This document shows, in pieces, positions 58,767 to 64,000 of a DNA stretch of 64,000 nucleotides; the first letter of the stretch is position 1, and the number at the start of each line of letters is the position of its first letter. Below the pieces are notes generated by a model. It was not told where the DNA came from. It did not search any database and saw only the letters and a list, made by a program, of their open reading frames with translations. The DNA comes from Pseudomonas synxantha (GTDB lineage Bacteria > Pseudomonadota > Gammaproteobacteria > Pseudomonadales > Pseudomonadaceae), in contig NZ_LT629786.1 in assembly GCF_900105675.1 (NCBI RefSeq), positions 6,758,001 to 6,822,000 on the forward strand. Reading direction: 5' to 3'. The position numbers and the translations under genes were made by a program.

Positions 58767-59087
58767 TTAGCTCTGTGCTTGATGCAGTTCTTGCAGACGG
58801 TCGGCACCGCCTTCAGCAACGCCTTCGGTGTAGGCGCGTTTGTTGGCTTGTTCAGCACCGCCTTCTACCAAGCCTTTTTCTTGCAGACGGTTATAGCCAT
58901 TTTCAGCCACGGCACCTTTGGCATAGTCACGGTTTTCGTCTTCTTGCGAACCGCTGCGGGCCACGGTCTGGCTGGTTTGCACGGATTGGGCTTTATTTTG
59001 TGGGGTGGCCTGTTCGGCAGCTGGCAGGGCAAAAGCGCTGGAAGCCAGGACAGATAACAGGACAGTAGCGAGTAATTGACGTTTCAT
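58767..59087 (-). CDS. Small exported repeat-containing hypothetical protein
   Basis: 106 residues from ATG 59087, starting with a signal peptide MKRQLLATVLLSVLASSAFA cut before LPAAEQ. The mature part is hydrophilic and contains related short segments VAENGYNRLQE, LVEGGAEQANK and VAEGGADRLQE, a degenerate repeat of about 11-15 residues (x-E-G/N-G-x-x-R-L-Q-E). No cysteine, no known domain. Probably periplasmic. It has a strong terminator, and AGGAGCAAC lies before the start. Confidence 0.8.
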   Translation of the reverse strand: MKRQLLATVLLSVLASSAFALPAAEQATPQNKAQSVQTSQTVARSGSQEDENRDYAKGAVAENGYNRLQEKGLVEGGAEQANKRAYTEGVAEGGADRLQELHQAQS

Positions 59088-59444
59088 GGTGGTTGCTCCT
59101 CGGGAGGGCGTTAAAGTGGGTACAGGGCTAATGCTACTCTTGATAAGTCGATATAAAAGTTCATAAACACAATGGTAATAATCAACAGAATTGATTGTTC
59201 CCTGCAAAGGCTCTAGATCGAGCCTCTCAAGCACGCGGTTTTGCACCGAGGTGGGTATTTTCGACACGAACCTGGGTAACAATGGTGCGCCGGTGATGAT
59301 CGAAATCTGTCCGTTCGATCAGGAAAGTGGCTTTTTGCGACTAAATTACGCGTCGGGTTAAACCCCCGGGCGGTTTGCCAGTCGTAGTCTTATAGGCTGC
59401 TCTAGAGGGGTAGCTCTGCCAGTCGTATTCAGGAGTCCTGTGCA
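59088..59444. other. Divergent gap between the exported protein and AsmA genes
   Basis: No gene seen in these 357 bases. It contains an 11-base direct repeat TGCCAGTCGTA (59376-59386 and 59417-59427), 41 bases apart, the second ending just before the asmA ribosome site. Confidence 0.6.
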
Positions 59445-61511
59445 ATGACGCGCACTCGTAAAATCGTCGCTTGGAGCTGCGCCAGCTTCGTTCTGTTAAT
59501 TGCCATCGTGGTCCTGATCCTGGTGTTCTTCGACTGGAATCGCATCAAACCGCCACTCAATGCCAAGGTCTCCGAAGAACTGCATCGCCCGTTCGCCATC
59601 AACGGCAACCTCGCGGTGGTGTGGCAGCGTGAGCCCGATGAGGGCGGCTGGCGCGCCTGGGTGCCGTGGCCCCATGTGATTGCCGAAGACCTGACCCTGG
59701 GCAACCCCGACTGGTCGAAACAACCGCAGATGGTCACGCTCAAGAAGGTCGAGCTGCGTATTTCGCCCCTGGCCTTGCTGGTGCAGCGCGTGGTGATCCC
59801 GCGCATCGACCTCACCGAACCGAGTGCCCAGTTGCAGCGCCTGGCCGACGGCCGTGCCAACTGGACCTTCAAGTTCGATCCAAAGGATCCCGACGCAGAA
59901 CCCTCCAACTGGGTGGTGGACATTGGCGCCATCGGCTTCGACAAGGGTCATGTGACCCTCGACGATCAAACCCTCAGGACCCAGCTCGATGTGATCATCG
60001 ATCCATTGGGAAAACCGATTCCGTTCGGCGAAATCGTCGGCGATGCCGATGCGAAGAAGGCCTTGAAAAAAGGCTCGGCACCCCAGGACTACGCGTTCGG
60101 CCTCAAGGTCAAAGGCCAATACCACGGCCAGCAGCTCGCCGGCACCGGCAAGATCGGCGGCCTTCTGGCCTTGCAGGACGCGGCCAAACCGTTCCCTCTG
60201 CAAGCCCAGGTGAAAGTCGCCGACACCAGCATCGCCCTGGCCGGCACCCTGACCGACCCGCTGAACCTCGGCGCCCTGGACCTGCGCCTGAAACTCTCGG
60301 GCAGCAGTCTGGGCAACCTGTACCCCCTGACCGGCGTCACCCTGCCGGACTCGCCGGCCTATTCCACCGATGGCCACCTGATCGCCAAGCTGCATGAAGC
60401 CAGCGGCGCCTCATTCCGCTACGAAAAATTCAACGGCAAGATCGGCAACAGCGATATCCACGGCGACCTGGCCTATGTCGCCAGCCAGCCGCGGCCCAAG
60501 CTCAGCGGCGCGCTGGTGTCCAACCAGTTACTCATGGATGACCTGGCGCCCTTGATCGGCGCTGATTCCAATGCCAAGCAAAAGGCTCGAGGTGGGGAGA
60601 GCAAGCAACCGGCGACCAAGGTGTTGCCGGTGGAAGAGTTCCGCACCGAGCGCTGGAGTGCCATGGATGCCGACGTGGAGTTCACCGGCAAGCGCATCGT
60701 GCACAGTGCCGATCTGCCCTTCACCGACCTCTATACCCACCTGGTGCTCAACGACGGCCAACTGAGTCTGGAACCGCTGCGCTTCGGCGTGGCCGGTGGC
60801 AAGCTCGATGCGCAGATTCGCCTGAACGGCCGCACCACGCCGATGGAAGGCCGCGCCAAGCTGACGGCGCGTAACTTCAAGCTCAAGCAGTTGTTCCCCA
60901 GCTTTGAACCGATGAAAACCAGCTTCGGTGAACTCAACGGCGACGCCGATATATCCGGGCGTGGTAATTCCGTGGCCGCGCTGCTGGGCACCTCCAACGG
61001 TGACCTGAAGATGCTGATCAACGACGGCGCCATCAGCCGAGGCCTGATGGAAATCGCCGGGCTCAATGTGGGCAACTACGTGGTGGGCCGCCTGTTCGGC
61101 GACAAGGAAGTGAAGATCAACTGCGCGGCGGCGGACTTCGGCATCAAGACGGGGTTGGCGACCACGCGGTTGTTTGTGTTCGATACCGAGAACGCCATCA
61201 TCTACATCGATGGCACCGCGAACATGGCCACGGAGCAGTTGGACCTGACCATCACGCCGGAGTCCAAGGGCTTTCGCTTGTTTTCGCTGCGCTCGCCGCT
61301 GTACGTCAATGGGCCGTTTATCAAGCCCAATGCTGGCGTGAAAGCCATTCCCCTGGCCCTGCGCGGCGCCGGCATGGTGGCCCTGGGCGTTATTGCCGGC
61401 CCGGCTGCCGGGTTGCTGGCGCTGGTGGCACCGAGCGGCGATGAGCCGAATCAGTGCGCACCTTTGCTGCAACAGATGAAAGAGGGCAGAGCGCCGAAAA
61501 CCGTGAAATAA
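59445..61511 (+). CDS. AsmA-family inner-membrane-anchored protein
   Basis: 688 residues, ATG behind CAGGAGTC. One N-terminal helix (about 9-26, WSCASFVLLIAIVVLILVF) precedes a long beta-rich periplasmic part with the AsmA N-terminal pattern (WNRIKPPLNAKVSEELHRPF) and C-terminal AsmA block (LLGTSNGDLKMLINDGAISR, GLATTRLFVFDTENAIIYID). AsmA-like proteins are bridge-like lipid-transfer proteins thought to move phospholipid towards the outer membrane. The C-terminus is Pro/Ala hydrophobic (GVIAGPAAGLLALVAPSG). Stand-alone. Confidence 0.92.
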   Translation: MTRTRKIVAWSCASFVLLIAIVVLILVFFDWNRIKPPLNAKVSEELHRPFAINGNLAVVWQREPDEGGWRAWVPWPHVIAEDLTLGNPDWSKQPQMVTLKKVELRISPLALLVQRVVIPRIDLTEPSAQLQRLADGRANWTFKFDPKDPDAEPSNWVVDIGAIGFDKGHVTLDDQTLRTQLDVIIDPLGKPIPFGEIVGDADAKKALKKGSAPQDYAFGLKVKGQYHGQQLAGTGKIGGLLALQDAAKPFPLQAQVKVADTSIALAGTLTDPLNLGALDLRLKLSGSSLGNLYPLTGVTLPDSPAYSTDGHLIAKLHEASGASFRYEKFNGKIGNSDIHGDLAYVASQPRPKLSGALVSNQLLMDDLAPLIGADSNAKQKARGGESKQPATKVLPVEEFRTERWSAMDADVEFTGKRIVHSADLPFTDLYTHLVLNDGQLSLEPLRFGVAGGKLDAQIRLNGRTTPMEGRAKLTARNFKLKQLFPSFEPMKTSFGELNGDADISGRGNSVAALLGTSNGDLKMLINDGAISRGLMEIAGLNVGNYVVGRLFGDKEVKINCAAADFGIKTGLATTRLFVFDTENAIIYIDGTANMATEQLDLTITPESKGFRLFSLRSPLYVNGPFIKPNAGVKAIPLALRGAGMVALGVIAGPAAGLLALVAPSGDEPNQCAPLLQQMKEGRAPKTVK

Positions 61512-61531
61512 CTGACTACACCTGAAACCAA

Positions 61532-61623
61532 ATGTGGGAGGGGGCTTGCCCCCGATAGCAGTGGTTCAGTCAATATCTAATTCGACTGACACTCCGCTAT
61601 CGGGAGCAAGCTCCCTCCCACAG
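61532..61623. repeat. REP doublet (REPIN), 92-base member of the long class
   Basis: ATGTGGGAGGGGG...CCCCCGATAGC to ATCGGGAGCAAGCTCCCTCCCACAG between asmA and the convergent ferritin-like gene. Confidence 0.95.
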
Positions 61624-61643
61624 GGGGACTGCTGTGTTGCTGA

Positions 61644-62174
61644 TTACAGGTCCTGCAGAATATCCGCCATGTCATCGGCGTGTTCTTCTTCCTGAGCCAG
61701 GATGTCTTCGAAGATACGGCGGGTGGTCGGATCCTTATCACCGATGTACTGGATGATTTCACGGTAGCTGTCCACCGCGATACGCTCGGCTACCAGATCC
61801 TCGTAGACCATCTCTTTGAGCGAGTTGCCTGCCACGTATTGGGCGTGGGAGTTCTTCGACAGCAGGTCGGGGTTGAACTCCGGTTCGCCGCCCAGTTGCA
61901 CGATGCGCTCGGCCAGTTTGTCGGCGTGCTCGGCTTCCTGGGTGGCATGCTCGAGGAACTCATCGGCGGCGACACTGGCTTTCAGGCCGTTGGCCATGAA
62001 GTAGTGACGCTTATAGCGCAATACGCAGACCAGCTCGGTGGCCAGCGACTCGTTGAGCAGGCGGATGATCTCCTGACGGTCGGCGTCGTAGCCTTCGGTC
62101 ACGGCACCGTTTTCGACATTCTGGCGGGCGCGGCTGCGCAGGGTCGCAATGTCAGTCAAGTGTGCTTCAGTCAT
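61644..62174 (-). CDS. Ferritin-like di-iron protein (bacterioferritin-related)
   Basis: 176 residues, four-helix bundle with both ExxH motifs intact: EAEH (residues 80-83) in HATQEAEHADKL and EEEH in LAQEEEHADDM, plus Glu in NESLATELVC and EDLVAERIAVDSY. This matches the probable bacterioferritin found near ureEFG in P. aeruginosa. The heme-ligating Met of true bacterioferritin is not clear and the N-terminus is longer, so iron storage or oxidation by a Dps/ferritin-like shell is the safe call. Start ATG follows CAGGAGATT. Confidence 0.85.
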   Translation of the reverse strand: MTEAHLTDIATLRSRARQNVENGAVTEGYDADRQEIIRLLNESLATELVCVLRYKRHYFMANGLKASVAADEFLEHATQEAEHADKLAERIVQLGGEPEFNPDLLSKNSHAQYVAGNSLKEMVYEDLVAERIAVDSYREIIQYIGDKDPTTRRIFEDILAQEEEHADDMADILQDL

Positions 62175-62271
62175 TTCAATCTCCTGGGGCTAATCCGGTT
62201 TTACGCCACGCTCTGCCGGCGTGATCGCTATAGGTTGTGAGTCCCGGGCCAGGCGAAAAGTTTTATCGGAT

Positions 62272-63162
62272 TTAACAGGATGTGTCATGAGTGGCTCTGA
62301 CCGGCGTGGTCCAGCGCTCCGACAGAATCACCCCACCCAAGGTCAGCAAGCCGCCCACCAAGTGATACAGCGCCAACTCTTCCTTGAGCACCACCGCTGC
62401 AATCAGCGCGGTAATCAACGGCAGTAGATTGAAGAACAGCGTGGTACGGCTCGGCCCAAGCGTCTTCACCGAGTGCATCCACGCCAGTGGCGCCAGCATC
62501 GAAGCCAGCAGGCAGGCGTACAGCACCAGCGGAATATTCGCCCAGCCCAATCCCGCCTTGGCCGAGAACAGATACAGCGGGAACAGCACCACCACCGCTA
62601 CCAGTACTTGTAGATACAACAGCACCAACGGCGGCAGGCGCAGTTGCCATTTCTTCAGCAGGGTGCTGTAGACCGCGTAGGCCAGTGTGGCGATGAGCAT
62701 CATGCCGTCGCCCAGGTTGACCCCGTGTTGCAGCAGCGCGGCCAGGCTGCCGGACGACACCACCACGACTACGCCGGCGAATGACAGCACTGCGCCGGTC
62801 AGCGCGCCATAGGTCAGGCGTTGGCCCAGGCTGATGATGGCGGCAGTCAGAGCCATCAGTGGCATCAGCGACAGGATGATGCCCATATTGGTGGCGCTGG
62901 TCAGCGTGGCCGCGTAATAGGCCAGGCTTTGATACACCGCCATGCCCAGCACGCCGAGGATGAAGATCTTGCCCAGGTTCGGACGGATGAGCGCCCAGTT
63001 GGAAACGACCGGCTTGAGCATGAATGGGGTGAACAGCAGCGCGGCGAACAGCCAGCGGTAAAAACCTATTTCAGCCGGGAAGATCGAACCCACGGCAAGT
63101 TTGTTGATCACGGTGTTGCCGGCCCAGATGAAGATGGCCAGCAGCGGATACGCGTATTGCAT
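62272..63162 (-). CDS. EamA/DMT-superfamily exporter
   Basis: 296 residues with ten hydrophobic helices in two EamA repeats (YPLLAIFIWAGNTVINKLAV; ALIAAVVLKEELALYHLVGG). The conserved Glu-Glu (KEE) before the last pair of helices is typical. Such proteins export amino acids or metabolites; no substrate can be inferred. It is divergent from an AraC regulator with 96 bases between starts, which contain three copies of a candidate operator. Confidence 0.9.
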   Translation of the reverse strand: MQYAYPLLAIFIWAGNTVINKLAVGSIFPAEIGFYRWLFAALLFTPFMLKPVVSNWALIRPNLGKIFILGVLGMAVYQSLAYYAATLTSATNMGIILSLMPLMALTAAIISLGQRLTYGALTGAVLSFAGVVVVVSSGSLAALLQHGVNLGDGMMLIATLAYAVYSTLLKKWQLRLPPLVLLYLQVLVAVVVLFPLYLFSAKAGLGWANIPLVLYACLLASMLAPLAWMHSVKTLGPSRTTLFFNLLPLITALIAAVVLKEELALYHLVGGLLTLGGVILSERWTTPVRATHDTSC

Positions 63163-63201
63163 CGAAAGAATCCAGTGTGTTGACGAGGCGGGATTATCCT
63201 C

Positions 63202-63258
63202 TGTCTGGATCGAAGCCTATACTGCGAACCAGACAACCGACCTCTGAATCCAGACAAC
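63202..63258. promoter_or_regulatory. Candidate AraC-family operators between eamA and araC
   Basis: CCAGACAAC occurs at 63229-63237 and 63250-63258, 21 bases apart (two helical turns), and its inverse TGTCTGG at 63202-63208. The second copy touches the AraC start codon. Confidence 0.55.
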
Positions 63259-64000
63259 ATGCCCAGACATACCGTACGCCTCGCGGATTTCGCCAGCCTC
63301 CCAAGCCCTGCGTACTTCCGCTACTGCGAGTTCGCCCCGGATACCGAGTGCACCCCGCACCGGCATGGCTGGGGCTCCCTGGACTATTCGGCCAATGGCG
63401 TGATGCGCATGGAGGTCGCCGGCAACCGTTTTATGTCGCCGCCGCAGTACGCGGTATGGATCCCACCGGATACCGAGCACAGCTCCTATAACGCCCAGGC
63501 GATCGTGTATCGCTCGGTGGGCTTGGCGCCGGCGCTCTGTGAGCAACTGCCGCAAACCCCGTGCACCCTGGCGATCAGCGATATTCTCAAAGCCATCCTC
63601 AGCGATTTTGCCCAGCGTGACGTGAATATCCCGCAGACCGACGCCGATATTCGCCTGGCCCAGGTGCTGGTCGATCAGCTCAAACAGGCGCCGATTCACG
63701 ACGGCTTTCTTCCCTACGCTCGCCATCCTGGACTGCTGGGAGTCCTGGAGGGCATGCAGGCTGAACCCGGCGACAATCGCCCGTTGGTGCAATGGGCCGA
63801 ACAGGTACATGTCAGCGAACGCACCCTGGCGCGCCAGTTTGTGCGCGAACTGGGCATGAGCTTTGGCGAATGGCGCCAGCGCCTGCGCTACCTGGCCGCC
63901 ATCGAAGCCTTGGACAGCGAACGCAGCGTGCAACACGTGGCGTTTGACTTGGGCTACAGCACCGCTTCGGCCTTTATCGCCATGTTCCAGCGTCACGCCG
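63259..64000 (+). CDS. AraC-family transcriptional regulator (C-terminal end cut by window)
   Basis: Reads 247 residues to the window edge with no stop. N-terminal cupin sensor (FAPDTECTPHRHGWGSLDYS, with AVWIPPDTEHSSYN), then the two HTH motifs (QWAEQVHVSERTLARQFVRE; VQHVAFDLGYSTASAFIAMF), so nearly complete. The cupin-AraC type usually activates or represses a divergent transporter, here the EamA exporter. No ribosome site is visible before ATG 63259. Confidence 0.9.
   Translation, partial: MPRHTVRLADFASLPSPAYFRYCEFAPDTECTPHRHGWGSLDYSANGVMRMEVAGNRFMSPPQYAVWIPPDTEHSSYNAQAIVYRSVGLAPALCEQLPQTPCTLAISDILKAILSDFAQRDVNIPQTDADIRLAQVLVDQLKQAPIHDGFLPYARHPGLLGVLEGMQAEPGDNRPLVQWAEQVHVSERTLARQFVRELGMSFGEWRQRLRYLAAIEALDSERSVQHVAFDLGYSTASAFIAMFQRHA

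Overview
The window is a piece of a Pseudomonas chromosome, most likely from the P. fluorescens group. Three things point there. The base composition is GC-rich. The gene order (queG, nnrD, tsaE, amiB, mutL, miaA, hfq, hflX, hflK, hflC, hisZ, purA; rnr, rlmB, rpsF, rpsR, rplI, dnaB; azurin beside nadE and pncB; ureEFG) is one I know from pseudomonads. Thirteen REP doublets of the type known from P. fluorescens litter the gaps. No prophage, insertion sequence, CRISPR array or rRNA operon was seen.

Layout. 1-12.7 kb is a tight housekeeping block: queuosine tRNA modification, NAD(P)HX repair, t6A synthesis, a septal amidase, mismatch repair, tRNA prenylation, Hfq, the HflX GTPase, the HflKC/FtsH regulators, HisZ and PurA. 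12.8-17.4 kb holds a chemoreceptor and a two-gene ferric-iron importer without its ATPase. 17.5-18.0 kb holds two complete tRNA-Leu(CAG) transcription units in tandem. 18.1-27.8 kb is RNase R, RlmB, the rpsF-rpsR-rplI cluster, DnaB and a YgiQ-type radical SAM protein. 28.0-30.8 kb is a tandemly duplicated two-gene cassette of unknown function: a protein with a glycine-rich hydrophobic hairpin plus a small four-helix membrane protein. The two copies carry a sharply bounded stretch of near-identity that looks like gene conversion. 31.0-37.8 kb is an operon of a transglutaminase/DUF2126 protein, a circularly permuted ATP-grasp/alpha-E protein and a second transglutaminase, probably a peptide-bond-forming and -cleaving system. 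38-45 kb has azurin, NAD salvage (pncB-nadE) and lysine/pipecolate catabolism (LysR, amaB, amaA). 45.6-50.7 kb is a five-gene branched-chain amino-acid-type ABC importer. 51.5-54.6 kb has a short-chain dehydrogenase, a CDF metal transporter and an AGE-family sugar epimerase. 54.7-57.1 kb is ureE-ureF-ureG-hupE. The rest holds an NlpC/P60 hydrolase, a DesT-like repressor, a small exported repeat protein, an AsmA protein, a ferritin-like protein, an EamA exporter and a partial AraC regulator.

How it fits together. Three operons (transglutaminase/ATP-grasp, the amino-acid importer, and ureEFG-hupE) each start with a good sigma-54 promoter match (GG-N10-GC with TGGCA and TTGC elements) 37-70 bases before the first gene. 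This suggests that the second half of the window is partly a nitrogen-scavenging neighbourhood: amino-acid uptake, urea use and an unexplored amidoligase/transglutaminase pathway under RpoN. The strongest candidates for new biology are the duplicated cassette at 28-30.8 kb, the RpoN-linked amidoligase operon, the DnaA-box-bearing 780-base gap at 50.7-51.5 kb, and the two structural classes of REP doublets.
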